DNA of 64,000 nt from Flectobacillus rivi (GTDB lineage Bacteria; Bacteroidota; Bacteroidia; Cytophagales; Spirosomataceae): assembly GCF_030056655.1 (NCBI RefSeq), contig NZ_JASHIE010000010.1, positions 244,405 through 308,404 of the forward strand. Reading direction: 5' to 3'. Under the pieces are notes generated by a model, which ran no database searches, had not been told where the DNA came from, and worked only from the letters and a program-made list of their open reading frames with translations. Made by a program: the position numbers and the translations under genes. Of the stretch, positions 17,366-26,838 are shown one piece after another (position 1 is the stretch's first letter; the number at the start of each line of letters is the position of its first letter).

Positions 17366-18679
17366 ATGAGTCAAACTAGACGCGATTTTGTTAAAAGTAC
17401 ATCGCTAATTACTGGAAGTTTAATTGCTGCTCCGTTTTTGTCGGAAGCAAGTATGTTTAATAGTCTTGTCGACGATACCATCAAGGTTGCCTTAATAGGT
17501 TGCGGTGGACGTGGTACAGGTGCAGCAATTCAGGCGTTGAGCACTAAGCAAAATGTGAAATTGGTTGCAATGGCTGATGCCTTCCAAGACCGTTTAGACA
17601 ATTGCTATAAAGAAATAACAGGAGATGATTTCGAAAATTTGAAATCAAAGATTGATGTCCCTGCCGACAGACGTTTTGTGGGATTTGATGCTTATCTCAA
17701 AGCAATTCCTTTGGCAGATGTGGTTATCTTGACTACGCCTCCAGGTTTCCGTCCTTTACATTTTGAAGCCGCTGTGAATGCAGGTAAACACATTTTTATG
17801 GAGAAACCTGTAGCCACAGACCCTGCTGGTGTACAACGAGTACTAGCGGCTGCCGAAAAAGCAAAAGCGAAGAAGCTGAATGTCGTAGTAGGTTTACAAC
17901 GTCACTATCAAACTTCTTATCGTGAACTCATGAAGCGCCTTCAAGACGGCATGGTGGGAGATATTGTATCTGCTTCGGCTTGGTGGAATAATGATGGCGT
18001 GTGGGTAAATCCAAGAAAGGCTGGTCAAACCGAAATGGAATATCAAATGCGTAACTGGTATTATTTTAACTGGTTATGTGGTGACCATATCACCGAACAA
18101 CATATTCACAATATCGATGTAATTAACTGGGTTAAAAACTCTTATCCTGTCAAGGCTAGAGGAACGGGTGGTCGTGAGGTACGAAAAGGAAAAGATTATG
18201 GCGAAATTTTTGACCATCATATCGTTGAGTTTGAATATGCCGATGGGACAATTCTCAATTCTCAATGTCGCCATATCAAGGGGACTTGGGCAAAAGTAGA
18301 TGAATTAGTAGTTGGTACGAAAGGTAAAATTATGTTTGATGCAGGACATATTACCGACTACAAAGGAAATACCTTATTCAAACACAATGGTAGCAAAGAC
18401 CCTAACCCTTACCAAGTAGAGCACGACGAATTGTTTGAAGCAATCGCCAAAGGGCAATATAAGTTTGCCGATGCCGAAAACGGAGCCAAATCAACCATGA
18501 CTTCTATTCTTGGAAGAATGGCTACTTATTCTGGTCAGGTAATAACTTGGGACAAAGCTATAAATTCAGGCTTAGACCTAGCACCAAAAACATTTGCTTG
18601 GGATGCCGATATGCCACTCAAACCAGATGCAAATGGTTTGTATCCAGTAGCAATTCCGGGTAAAACTAAGTTTGTGTAA
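17366..18679 (+). CDS. Tat-exported Gfo/Idh/MocA-family oxidoreductase
   Basis: A 437-residue protein. The N-terminus S-Q-T-R-R-D-F-V-K-S-T is a twin-arginine signal, with hydrophobic core to about residue 30. The NAD(P)-binding Rossmann motif is G-C-G-G-R-G-T-G (about 45-52). M-E-K-P with the catalytic-type Lys is near residue 147, and H-I-H-N-I-D lies in the C-terminal fold. Such exported members commonly act on sugars or polyols, sometimes with tightly bound cofactor. The substrate is unknown. Confidence 0.9.
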   Translation: MSQTRRDFVKSTSLITGSLIAAPFLSEASMFNSLVDDTIKVALIGCGGRGTGAAIQALSTKQNVKLVAMADAFQDRLDNCYKEITGDDFENLKSKIDVPADRRFVGFDAYLKAIPLADVVILTTPPGFRPLHFEAAVNAGKHIFMEKPVATDPAGVQRVLAAAEKAKAKKLNVVVGLQRHYQTSYRELMKRLQDGMVGDIVSASAWWNNDGVWVNPRKAGQTEMEYQMRNWYYFNWLCGDHITEQHIHNIDVINWVKNSYPVKARGTGGREVRKGKDYGEIFDHHIVEFEYADGTILNSQCRHIKGTWAKVDELVVGTKGKIMFDAGHITDYKGNTLFKHNGSKDPNPYQVEHDELFEAIAKGQYKFADAENGAKSTMTSILGRMATYSGQVITWDKAINSGLDLAPKTFAWDADMPLKPDANGLYPVAIPGKTKFV

Positions 18680-18690
18680 TATTCAACTCT

Positions 18691-18738
18691 GAGTTATTAG
18701 TTTTCGGCTTTTCATTTTTTGTCGAAAACTAATAGCTC
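18691..18738 (+). terminator. Stem-loop downstream of the oxidoreductase
   Basis: An 18-bp stem GAGTTATTAGTTTTCGGC / GTCGAAAACTAATAGCTC with few mismatches, 12 bp after the stop codon. The T tract is in the loop rather than after the stem, so the terminator call is moderate. Confidence 0.55.
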
Positions 18739-18841
18739 AAAATAGAAAACTACTGACCTATAGTGGTCAGTATGTTTATCAAAAGATTTATAAAGTTGTA
18801 GTTAAAATTATTTGTTTACATCTAGTCTATACAACTACCCT

Positions 18842-19393
18842 ATGAAGTCAAAAATATGCATGCTCTCGATATTGCTAACTTACAGTCCCATGGTAAGGTC
18901 GCAAAGTAATAATCCTTTCAAGCTAGACTTATTAGTTGGTATAGCAAAATCATCCTCATCTTTTGGAGGAGGTATTTCTATTGAACCTAAATATTGCTTT
19001 AACGATAAGGTATCTGTAGGACTTAAATTTGAATCAGCTAATGCCTATGGTAGTATTTCTGCAACAGGTCCAATTATTTCAGGTCCAATAAATAGCGTAT
19101 CATCCTATTTAATTACATCCGAATATTACATTGGAAATTATGGAAGACAGAAACGAACTCGACCTTTTTTCGGCGTAGGCTTTGGTATTTACAATGCAAT
19201 TTTTGAGGCTGAAAATGCGAAACACAAATATGATAAAATGGGAGCCACTCTAAGAGGAGGAGTTGACATTAAACACTTCAGATTATCAGTAGAACAAAAC
19301 TTCATACTTTCTTCTTCTCAATATGAACTTAATTTTCTTACACTTAAGTTTGGTGTCACAATTGGAAGTAGGAAAAATTCGATTCCTGAATAA
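18842..19393 (+). CDS. Outer-membrane beta-barrel-like protein
   Basis: A 183-residue protein with a signal peptide (M-K-S-K-I-C to V-R-S-Q). Alternating polar and hydrophobic strands, with G-V-G-F-G-I-Y in the middle and a C-terminal strand F-G-V-T-I-G-S, resemble small eight-stranded outer-membrane barrels. A TTG at 18812 would precede the signal, so ATG 18842 is preferred. Function unknown. Confidence 0.65.
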   Translation: MKSKICMLSILLTYSPMVRSQSNNPFKLDLLVGIAKSSSSFGGGISIEPKYCFNDKVSVGLKFESANAYGSISATGPIISGPINSVSSYLITSEYYIGNYGRQKRTRPFFGVGFGIYNAIFEAENAKHKYDKMGATLRGGVDIKHFRLSVEQNFILSSSQYELNFLTLKFGVTIGSRKNSIPE

Positions 19394-19551
19394 CTGATAG
19401 CTTGTGATTAAGCTCTTTATATTTTTATTATGATTGTAAAAAGGAGTTATTGAAATAGCACAAGTATTAAAATTGCTCGTTAGTAAAGAATGAATTATTG
19501 TTAAATTTTTGGCAATACCAACGAAGTTTAGTAACATAGTGTCCTCAGAGA

Positions 19552-19559
19552 TAAATTTG
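19552..19559 (+). promoter_or_regulatory. -7 element upstream of Bax-inhibitor gene
   Basis: TAAATTTG, exact TAnnTTTG, 91 bp before the start codon. Confidence 0.35.
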
Positions 19560-19650
19560 AATCTTATGTTATATTTTCAATACTCCGTAGAATTTATAAT
19601 ACAGCTTTCTTAACATAAGATTCGCATTACAATCTAATTACAACAAGCTT

Positions 19651-20361
19651 ATGCAAAACAATCAGTATTCACCTTATTACTCACAGGAGGCTGTTCAGTC
19701 CGAACAGGCTCGTTATATGACCAAAGTATTTGGTTGGATGTCTTTGGCTTTAATAGTTACAGCAGCGGTTTCATTTGGTGTAGCAAGTACGCCTCAAATC
19801 GTTGAAATTATTTTTAGTAGCAAGTTTACCTTTTATGGATTGATGATAGCTGAATTGGGGGTTGTGTTGTGGTTATCGTCGCGAGTGGCAACTATGTCGG
19901 CTACTTCTGCTACTGTCTGGTTCTTTCTGTATTCGATTTTGAATGGATTAACACTATCGGTCATTTTCTTTGTATTCACTGCTGATTCGATTGTTTATGT
20001 ATTTGGTATTGCAGCCTCAATGTTTATGGCAATGGCGGCTTATGGCTATTATACCAAAAAGGATTTGACCTCTTGGGGTAGCCTTTTGATGATGGGTGTT
20101 ATCGGTTTAGTAATTGCAGGTGTTGTCAATATCTTCTTGCGTAGCGATATGTTTGGAATGATAGTTAGTTCTATTGGTGTATTGATTTTTGTAGGCTTAA
20201 CAGCGTACGATACTCAAAAAATCAAAGAGATGAATATCATCGGCAACGAAGGCACAGACGAAGATCATAAAGAAGCAATCATGGGGGCATTGACCTTGTA
20301 TTTAGACTTTATCAACTTATTCTTATATCTACTTCGTTTACTCGGAAATAGAAGAGATTAA
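19651..20361 (+). CDS. Bax inhibitor-1 / YccA family membrane protein
   Basis: A 236-residue integral membrane protein with seven predicted helices. The family features are M-x-K-V-F-G-W-M at the start of helix 1, the F-V-G-L-T-A-Y-D-T-Q-K-I-K segment near residue 190, and a last helix L-Y-L-D-F-I-N-L-F. Members (YbhL/YccA/TMBIM) are inner-membrane calcium-leak or stress-related proteins. It is followed by a clear terminator. Confidence 0.9.
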   Translation: MQNNQYSPYYSQEAVQSEQARYMTKVFGWMSLALIVTAAVSFGVASTPQIVEIIFSSKFTFYGLMIAELGVVLWLSSRVATMSATSATVWFFLYSILNGLTLSVIFFVFTADSIVYVFGIAASMFMAMAAYGYYTKKDLTSWGSLLMMGVIGLVIAGVVNIFLRSDMFGMIVSSIGVLIFVGLTAYDTQKIKEMNIIGNEGTDEDHKEAIMGALTLYLDFINLFLYLLRLLGNRRD

Positions 20362-20379
20362 TACAAAAGCATTTTTCTT

Positions 20380-20413
20380 AAAACTCCTCATCTAAACTTA
20401 GGTGAGGAGTTTT
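20380..20413 (+). terminator. Terminator after Bax-inhibitor gene
   Basis: AAAACTCCTCA / TGAGGAGTTTT stem followed by TATTTTTG. It overlaps the first possible start (20402) of the next reading frame, which argues for a later start of that gene. Confidence 0.8.
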
Positions 20414-20497
20414 ATTTTTGAAGAAAAGTACAGAAGTGTAATTGACTTATTCATGAAAATATGCTCAAACACTTATTGGTTTAATCACAAACTGCTC

Positions 20498-21874
20498 ATG
20501 AAGATTTTCAGAAATATTATTTTAGGTTTCTTGGCACTAATTGTAATGGCCGCCATCGGGACTTTTACGACAGTAGACAGAACAGAATTGCACCAGACCG
20601 AGTTTTATGCTCAAATGCAAAACTGGTTGGCTAATTATACTCCAGATACTGAGCCACAGTATGATTCGGTATATGTAGGTTGGGCAAAAGTAAACCTAAC
20701 ACCCTCACAGCCATTGGCTACAGCAGGATATGGCAATCGCGATGGCAAACCTTATCAGAGCGTACATGACTCTATTTATGTGCGAGCAATGGTGTTTGAT
20801 AATGGTCGTAAATTTGCGATGGTTTCTTGCGATATGTTGATTATTCCACCCGAGGTAAGATTGAGTTTGCAAGATAAACTCGGTAAAATTGGCTTTTCAT
20901 GGGAGCATGTGTTTATAGGCGCTACACATACGCACAATAGCATAGGTGCATGGGGTAAAAATGCTATTGGAGAATTATTTGCTGGAAAATACCATCCTGA
21001 AGTGGTGGAGGATATTGCTAATAAGATTGTCAAGGCTATCCAATTAGCTGATGCAAATACGACCGCTGCTGAAATCGGCTATGGGCAAATAGACGCTCCA
21101 GAGTTGGTGTTCAATAGGTTGGTTCATGAAAAAGGTACGGTAGACCCGACTTTACGTGTATTGAAAATTCATAAAGACAATGGACAAAATGCCTTAATTT
21201 GTGTGTATTCGGCACATGCAACTACGCTTAATGCTGATAAAATGGTTCTGTCAAGAGATTATCCAGGGGTTTTGGTGGATAAGCTCGAAAAAGACCAAGC
21301 TAATTTTGCGATGTTTATGGCTGGCTCTGTTGGCAGTACAGGTCCAATAGGAGAGGAGATGAAAGATGATTATGCTCAACTCAATCGTGTGGCTGATGGT
21401 CTTTACCAAAAAATTGCTAAAGTTAGCCCACAAATTAAAACTGGGCTTGTGGATAACCTTCATGCTTCGGTGATTCCGTTATCGATGCGTGACCCACAAG
21501 TACGAGTATCGCAAGACATACGTTTTCGCCCTTGGGTATTTCAAACGTTTTTTGGAGAATATCCTGCCGAAATGAAGGTGTTCCAATTGGGTAATACCAT
21601 TTTTGTAGGTACACCTTGTGATTACAGTGGCGAATTGATGCCAGAAGTCCTCAAAACCGCTAAGGCTCAGCATCTAAATCTCATTGTTACTAGTTTTGAT
21701 GGAAGTTATGTAGGATATATTACCGAAGACAACCATTATGATTTGAATAAATACGAAACTCGAGTAATGAATTGGTATGGTCCTCAGAACGGGCAATATT
21801 TTCAAGAAGTGATCAATAGTATTTTGACGAAAAATGCGCCATCCGTTAAGATACAAGAGCCAGAAGAAAATTGA
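20498..21874 (+). CDS. Neutral/alkaline ceramidase-like membrane-anchored protein
   Basis: A 458-residue protein with an N-terminal hydrophobic segment (I-I-L-G-F-L-A-L-I-V-M-A-A) acting as signal or anchor. The ceramidase-type N-terminal domain is seen in V-G-W-A-K-V-N-L-T-P, then D-S-I-Y-V-R-A-M-V, S-C-D-M-L-I-I-P, and the zinc-ligand region G-A-T-H-T-H-N-S. Members hydrolyse amide-linked lipids, but many bacterial ones have no tested substrate. The start at 20498 avoids the upstream terminator. Confidence 0.75.
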   Translation: MKIFRNIILGFLALIVMAAIGTFTTVDRTELHQTEFYAQMQNWLANYTPDTEPQYDSVYVGWAKVNLTPSQPLATAGYGNRDGKPYQSVHDSIYVRAMVFDNGRKFAMVSCDMLIIPPEVRLSLQDKLGKIGFSWEHVFIGATHTHNSIGAWGKNAIGELFAGKYHPEVVEDIANKIVKAIQLADANTTAAEIGYGQIDAPELVFNRLVHEKGTVDPTLRVLKIHKDNGQNALICVYSAHATTLNADKMVLSRDYPGVLVDKLEKDQANFAMFMAGSVGSTGPIGEEMKDDYAQLNRVADGLYQKIAKVSPQIKTGLVDNLHASVIPLSMRDPQVRVSQDIRFRPWVFQTFFGEYPAEMKVFQLGNTIFVGTPCDYSGELMPEVLKTAKAQHLNLIVTSFDGSYVGYITEDNHYDLNKYETRVMNWYGPQNGQYFQEVINSILTKNAPSVKIQEPEEN

Positions 21875-22246
21875 TTTTAAAATTTGGTTATTTTACTGGA
21901 AGATTTCGGGAAAGAAAGGCAGATATTAATTCTATGTAAACAAAAGTAGTTGTCTAATTTAGAATAATTCTGAATTAGCTGAAATCCTGAAAAACATCTA
22001 AGTAATCATGCTCAAGCACAATAATTCCCGAGCTTTTTCAGGTAAAAAAAACACTTCATGTAAATTTTTATCAGTAAATTGCGACTTGATTTCTGAAATT
22101 GTTGCTATGCGACCATTAAAAAGCTGTGATAGCAAAAACAATCTCACAACGAGCAAAACACAAGTCTCTCATTCAGAATATATTGACTAAAAGCACCGAG
22201 AGAAAAGAGCCGTTGTAGGCAAATTTCAAAACTTAAAGACAAAGAA
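21875..22246. other. Spacer upstream of the nuo run
   Basis: About 370 bp of AT-rich sequence ahead of nuoA. A 60-codon frame here has no recognisable features. No clear promoter consensus is seen, although the nuo promoter should lie here. Confidence 0.4.
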
Positions 22247-22615
22247 ATGAACTATCAACCATCAGACTACCTTCCGATTATTGTCCAAATAGGGGCAGCA
22301 CTTGCATTCATCGTATTGACAATGGTGGCTACTCACTGGTTAGGACCTAAAAGACATAGCAAAGCAAAAGACGATGTATTTGAATGTGGTATCGAGTCAG
22401 TGGGAAATGCACGCACGCCTATTTCTGTAAAATACTTTCTTGTGGCTATCCTATTTGTGCTTTTTGATGTAGAAATTATCTTTATGTATCCATGGGCTGT
22501 AAATTTTAAGACATTAGGATGGGACGGCTTCTTGGAAATGGTAGTTTTTATGGGTCTTCTTTTAGCAGGCTTTATTTATGTATTGAAAAAAGGAGTGCTT
22601 GACTGGGAAAAATAA
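22247..22615 (+). CDS. nuoA: NADH-quinone oxidoreductase subunit A
   Basis: A 122-residue membrane subunit of complex I with three predicted helices (about 10-28, 64-84, 94-114). The conserved segment K-D-D-V-F-E-C-G-I-E-S-V-G and then F-D-V-E-I-I-F-M-Y-P-W-A are diagnostic. First gene of the run, spaced 87 bp from nuoB. Confidence 0.97.
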   Translation: MNYQPSDYLPIIVQIGAALAFIVLTMVATHWLGPKRHSKAKDDVFECGIESVGNARTPISVKYFLVAILFVLFDVEIIFMYPWAVNFKTLGWDGFLEMVVFMGLLLAGFIYVLKKGVLDWEK

Positions 22616-22702
22616 TTCTCAAAGCCTCTTTCTCTATAAAACCTTCTGCCTCAACAGCTAGTTAGGTAGTAAGACATCAAATATTATTAATTGAATAAGA
22701 CA

Positions 22703-23251
22703 ATGAGTGATAGAATAATAAAGACAGTAGATGCCCCACAGGGACTAGAAGGTCAAGGATTCTTCGCTGGAAAACTAGATGACTTGGTTGGTTTGGCGAG
22801 AGCAAACTCACTTTGGCCTTTACCATTTGCTACCTCATGTTGTGGTATCGAATTTATGGCAACCATGGCTTCGCACTATGACTTAGCTCGTTTTGGTGCA
22901 GAACGTCTTTCTTTCTCAGCACGTCAAGCCGACGTTTTGATGGTAATGGGTACCATTGCTAAAAAAATGGCTCCAGTTGTAAAACAAGTGTATCTTCAAA
23001 TGGCTGAGCCTCGTTGGGTAATTGCTGTTGGTGCTTGTGCTTCGTCTGGCGGTGTGTTTGATACTTACTCTGTTTTACAAGGTATCGACCGTATTATCCC
23101 TGTCGATGTGTATGTACCAGGATGCCCCCCTCGTCCAGAACAAATCCTTGATGGCTTTATGGAAATTCAGGAGCTAGCTAAATCAGAACAAAGAAGAAGA
23201 AGAGAATCTCCTGAATACAAGGCGTTGTTATCTTCTTATGGTATTGAATAG
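22703..23251 (+). CDS. nuoB: NADH-quinone oxidoreductase subunit B
   Basis: A 182-residue peripheral-arm subunit that binds cluster N2, the last iron-sulfur cluster before quinone. The ligand cysteines lie in T-S-C-C-G-I-E-F-M, in G-A-C-A-S-S-G-G and in V-P-G-C-P-P-R-P-E. A TTG at 22691 is possible, but ATG 22703 gives the usual start. Lies between nuoA and nuoC in the canonical order. Confidence 0.97.
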   Translation: MSDRIIKTVDAPQGLEGQGFFAGKLDDLVGLARANSLWPLPFATSCCGIEFMATMASHYDLARFGAERLSFSARQADVLMVMGTIAKKMAPVVKQVYLQMAEPRWVIAVGACASSGGVFDTYSVLQGIDRIIPVDVYVPGCPPRPEQILDGFMEIQELAKSEQRRRRESPEYKALLSSYGIE

Positions 23252-23315
23252 TTATAAAGCAACACTTTATAACTAAATATCCCTTTTTCATTAGTCTATC
23301 ATTTCAGCGTTTACA

Positions 23316-23816
23316 ATGACAAACGAACAAATTGCTCAAGACTTAGTAGCGAAATTCGGAGAGGATAAAATTTACGGAATCATGGAAAATTACGGTCTTT
23401 TGAACGTAACTACCTCTGTAGATACTATTGTACCTCTTTTGCATTATTTATATCAACATCCCACTTTCAAGTTCCAATTTCTTACTGATTTAGCGGGTAT
23501 CCACTTTCCCGATGCTGTAGGTCAGGAATTAGGTGTCATCTATCACTTGCATAGCCTCGAAAACAATGTACGATTGATTATCAAATTGTATGTTCCTATC
23601 GAGTCTCCAAAAGTGCCAACCATCACAGGGCTTTATGCTACAGCTAACTGGATGGAGCGTGAAGCATTCGATTTTTATGGAATTATCTTTGAAGGACATC
23701 CAAATCTTATTCGCATTTTGAATGTAGAAGATATGGACTATCATCCTATGCGCAAAGAGTATCCAATGGAGGATGCTACTCGTCAAGATAAGATTGATGC
23801 TTTATTTGGAAGATAA
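23316..23816 (+). CDS. nuoC: NADH-quinone oxidoreductase subunit C
   Basis: A 166-residue subunit with the 30-kDa-subunit signature W-M-E-R-E-A-F-D-F-Y-G-I near residue 108 and the end block H-P-M-R-K-E-Y-P-M. It is separate from nuoD rather than fused as in Escherichia coli. Confidence 0.96.
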   Translation: MTNEQIAQDLVAKFGEDKIYGIMENYGLLNVTTSVDTIVPLLHYLYQHPTFKFQFLTDLAGIHFPDAVGQELGVIYHLHSLENNVRLIIKLYVPIESPKVPTITGLYATANWMEREAFDFYGIIFEGHPNLIRILNVEDMDYHPMRKEYPMEDATRQDKIDALFGR

Positions 23817-23868
23817 TAATCGGTAACTATCGGGTTGCTATTCGGTAGCTCATTCACCCAAGCGAAAT

Positions 23869-25104
23869 ATGTCAGATGTTGCTTTAGTGTCGAGTCCTAA
23901 TGTAGGAATCGCCAAATCAGAAGAAAACAAAAAATATGTTAATGAGTTGACCACCCTCAACCTTGGTCCTACTCACCCTGCCACCCATGGTATTTTCCAG
24001 AATATCCTTACCATGGACGGGGAGACAATCATCGATTCAGAACAAACTGTAGGGTATATCCACCGTGCGTTTGAAAAAATCGCTGAACGTCGTCCTTTTT
24101 ATCAAATCACAACGCTTACCGACCGTATGAACTACTGTTCGTCACCAATCAATAATATGGGTTGGCACATGACTGTAGAAAAACTGTTGGGTATTGAAGT
24201 TCCTAAGAGAGCACAATATATGCGTGTGATTATGATGGAGTTGGCTCGTATTGCTGACCACATTATTTGTAACTCAGTACTCGCTGTAGATACTGGTGCC
24301 ATGACTGGTTTCTTGTATGTAATGCAGTGGAGAGAGCATATATATGAAATTTACGAAGAACTATGTGGTGCTCGTTTGACTACCAACATGGGACGTTTTG
24401 GTGGTATGGAGCGCGACTTCTCTGCCGAAGCTATTCGTAAAATCAAACATTTCCTAAGTGAATTCCCTAAAGGTCTTAGAGAGTTTGAAAGTTTGGTTAA
24501 GCGTAACCGTATTTTCATGGATAGAACTACAGGAGTAGGTGCTATCTCTTCTGAAAGAGCTTTAAATTATGGCTTCACGGGTCCAAACTTACGTGCAACA
24601 GGTGTTGACTACGACGTACGTGTCATGAACCCTTATTCTTCTTACGAAGACTTCGAGTTTGAAATCCCAGTAGGTACAACTGGCGATACCTATGACCGCT
24701 TCTTGGTTCGTGGCGAAGAAATGTGGCAAAGTTTACGCATTATTCAGCAGGCCATGGATAACCTTCCAGAAGGACCTTATCATGCTGATGCTCCTCATTA
24801 TTATTTGCCTCCAAAACAAGAAGTTTATAACAACATGGAAGCACTAATCTATCACTTTAAGATTGTGATGGGTGAAATTGATGCTCCTGTGGGTGAGGTT
24901 TATCATTCTGTAGAAGGAGGTAATGGCGAATTAGGTTTTTATTTAGTTTCTGATGGTGGACGTACTCCTTACCGTTTGAAATTCCGCCGCCCTTGCTTCA
25001 TTTATTATCAGGCTTTCACTGAAATGATTAAAGGCTCAACACTTTCTGATGCTATCATTACGATGTCATCTATGAACGTGATTGCTGGCGAATTGGATAC
25101 CTAG
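23869..25104 (+). CDS. nuoD: NADH-quinone oxidoreductase subunit D
   Basis: A 411-residue 49-kDa subunit forming the quinone pocket with NuoB. Seen are L-G-P-T-H-P-A-T-H-G near residue 32, I-G-Y-I-H-R-A-F-E-K, and the C-terminal M-S-S-M-N-V-I-A-G-E-L-D-T. Full length. Confidence 0.97.
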   Translation: MSDVALVSSPNVGIAKSEENKKYVNELTTLNLGPTHPATHGIFQNILTMDGETIIDSEQTVGYIHRAFEKIAERRPFYQITTLTDRMNYCSSPINNMGWHMTVEKLLGIEVPKRAQYMRVIMMELARIADHIICNSVLAVDTGAMTGFLYVMQWREHIYEIYEELCGARLTTNMGRFGGMERDFSAEAIRKIKHFLSEFPKGLREFESLVKRNRIFMDRTTGVGAISSERALNYGFTGPNLRATGVDYDVRVMNPYSSYEDFEFEIPVGTTGDTYDRFLVRGEEMWQSLRIIQQAMDNLPEGPYHADAPHYYLPPKQEVYNNMEALIYHFKIVMGEIDAPVGEVYHSVEGGNGELGFYLVSDGGRTPYRLKFRRPCFIYYQAFTEMIKGSTLSDAIITMSSMNVIAGELDT

Positions 25105-25196
25105 TGTATTACCATTTCATATAAATCGACCCAATAGTTTTAGTAGAAATATTTAGTTAGAAGCGAAAAGGAATATGCAAAAGTATTCCTTCCGAA

Positions 25197-25706
25197 ATGC
25201 TAATACCGAACATGACGAACACACAAACCGTTCAGTTTCCAGCAGATACGTTGGAGAGGGTACACAAAATCATCAAACGTTATCCAGAAGGTAAACAAAA
25301 GTCAGCTTTACTTCCAATTTTGCACTTAGCACAAGCTGAGTGGCGTTGGTTGAGTTCTGAGGTAATGGACTATGTAGCTGGCTTATTAAATATTAAGCCA
25401 ATCGAGGTTTATGAAGTAGCCACATTTTATACGATGTTCCACCTTGAGCCTGTGGGTGAGCATGTAATTGAATACTGCCGTACAGGTCCTTGCTGCCTAA
25501 TGGGTGGTGGTGAAGTATATGACCATTTAAAGAAAAAATTAGGTGTTGATACTGGTGGTACTTCGGCAGATGGCAAGTTTACAGTAAAAGAAGTAGAATG
25601 TCTTGCTGCTTGTGGCTGGGGACCAGTCTTTCAAATTCGTGAGAAGTACTATATGAACCTTACGACTGAAAAGGTAGATGCCATTATCGAAGATCTTTCA
25701 AAATAA
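25197..25706 (+). CDS. nuoE: NADH-quinone oxidoreductase subunit E
   Basis: A 169-residue thioredoxin-fold subunit carrying the [2Fe-2S] cluster N1a. The four ligands sit in Y-C-R-T-G-P-C-C and in E-C-L-A-A-C-G. A second ATG at 25212 is an alternative start. An unrelated dioxygenase gene separates it from nuoF. Confidence 0.95.
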   Translation: MLIPNMTNTQTVQFPADTLERVHKIIKRYPEGKQKSALLPILHLAQAEWRWLSSEVMDYVAGLLNIKPIEVYEVATFYTMFHLEPVGEHVIEYCRTGPCCLMGGGEVYDHLKKKLGVDTGGTSADGKFTVKEVECLAACGWGPVFQIREKYYMNLTTEKVDAIIEDLSK

Positions 25707-25743
25707 TTATAATAAACCATTTGATACTTAATTCCTCTACCCA

Positions 25744-26781
25744 ATGATAGCTTTTTTGAAAAATACCTTTAGAAGACCTTATCACCATATTAGACACTAT
25801 GTTGCGCCTCAAGGACCAAAAGATTTTGATAGCGAAACATTACCACTAGTTGATAAGGATGTTTCTTTGGAACAAGTAATAAATAAAGTTAAAATTGAAG
25901 GGTCTTTACCTTTTGATTTAAAAGAAAAGCTAGCATTCTGGAGAGAAAATGGTTTTGTGGTTCTTGAAAATGTTTTGCCAACCCAATGGTTAGATAATCT
26001 TTGGAATGAAGTTGAAGAAACCATCGAGAATCATGAGAAGTATGATATGACAGCTTTGGTATATCAATTTAATAATACTAAGGATGCCAAGCTAAAGGAT
26101 ATACCAAAAGATAAGTTGAAAAGCATAGGTGCTCGTATTAATGATTACCATAATGCTTCGATTGGAGCAAAAAAAGTAATGACTCATCCCAATATTGTAG
26201 CCTTTTTGCGTGCCGTATTGGATAATGATCTTACTGCTTTTCAAAGTTTAATCTTTAAGTATAGTAGTCAACAAAGTACACATCAGGATTATCCTTGGGT
26301 AACATCGGGTGTTCCGAGCCATTTAGCTGCTGCTTGGATTCCCCTAGAAGATGTACACCCTGATTCTGGTCCTTTGTTCTATTATCCTGGCTCTCATAAA
26401 TTGCCAAAGTTTCATTTTGGAGTTACAGGTATTTTGTACAAACACGGTTTGTCGCTGTTTAGCCCTGATCAATTTGGTAAGTATTTGGATAAAATATGCG
26501 CCAAGTTCGGAATTCAAAAGAAAGTACTTTTGATTAAAAAGGGTGATATTTTGATTTGGCACGGAGCATTAGCACATGGCGGAAGTCGTATCAATAATGC
26601 TGAAATGACACGCAAGTCATTTGTTTGCCATTATTCAACAGTACAGGCGCAACCTAAGCACCGTGCAGAAACTAAAGATGTGTCTCAGACAAGCTATTAT
26701 AATGGGGTAGCAATCTATGCAAACCCTGCAAATTTGGCACAAGAAGATATTATTTCACAAGGAAAAGACTGGACAGAATAA
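25744..26781 (+). CDS. Phytanoyl-CoA dioxygenase-like protein inserted in the nuo run
   Basis: A 345-residue cytosolic protein of the Fe(II)/2-oxoglutarate PhyH family. The iron triad is visible as H180-x-D182 (T-H-Q-D-Y-P-W) and a distal His at 273 or 278 (W-H-G-A-L-A-H-G-G), with R282 suited to bind 2-oxoglutarate. Between them lie the family segments A-A-W-I-P-L-E-D-V and Y-P-G-S-H-K. It sits 37 bp after nuoE and 57 bp before nuoF, on the same strand, so it should be cotranscribed with complex I. It has no known role in complex I; the substrate may be a lipid, small molecule or protein side chain. Confidence 0.88.
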   Translation: MIAFLKNTFRRPYHHIRHYVAPQGPKDFDSETLPLVDKDVSLEQVINKVKIEGSLPFDLKEKLAFWRENGFVVLENVLPTQWLDNLWNEVEETIENHEKYDMTALVYQFNNTKDAKLKDIPKDKLKSIGARINDYHNASIGAKKVMTHPNIVAFLRAVLDNDLTAFQSLIFKYSSQQSTHQDYPWVTSGVPSHLAAAWIPLEDVHPDSGPLFYYPGSHKLPKFHFGVTGILYKHGLSLFSPDQFGKYLDKICAKFGIQKKVLLIKKGDILIWHGALAHGGSRINNAEMTRKSFVCHYSTVQAQPKHRAETKDVSQTSYYNGVAIYANPANLAQEDIISQGKDWTE

Positions 26782-26838
26782 GCACTTTTTACTTTTCTTG
26801 AAAATAACATTTCATGCTTTAATGTATTTTTTAATCAC

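Noticed and set aside
20402..20497. Upstream extension of the ceramidase-like gene
   Set aside because: It overlaps a terminator hairpin and lacks signal-peptide character; ATG 20498 fits better.
22008..22190. A 60-codon frame ahead of nuoA
   Set aside because: Ser/Asn/Lys-rich, no signal, helix or family feature, and it sits where the nuo promoter must be.
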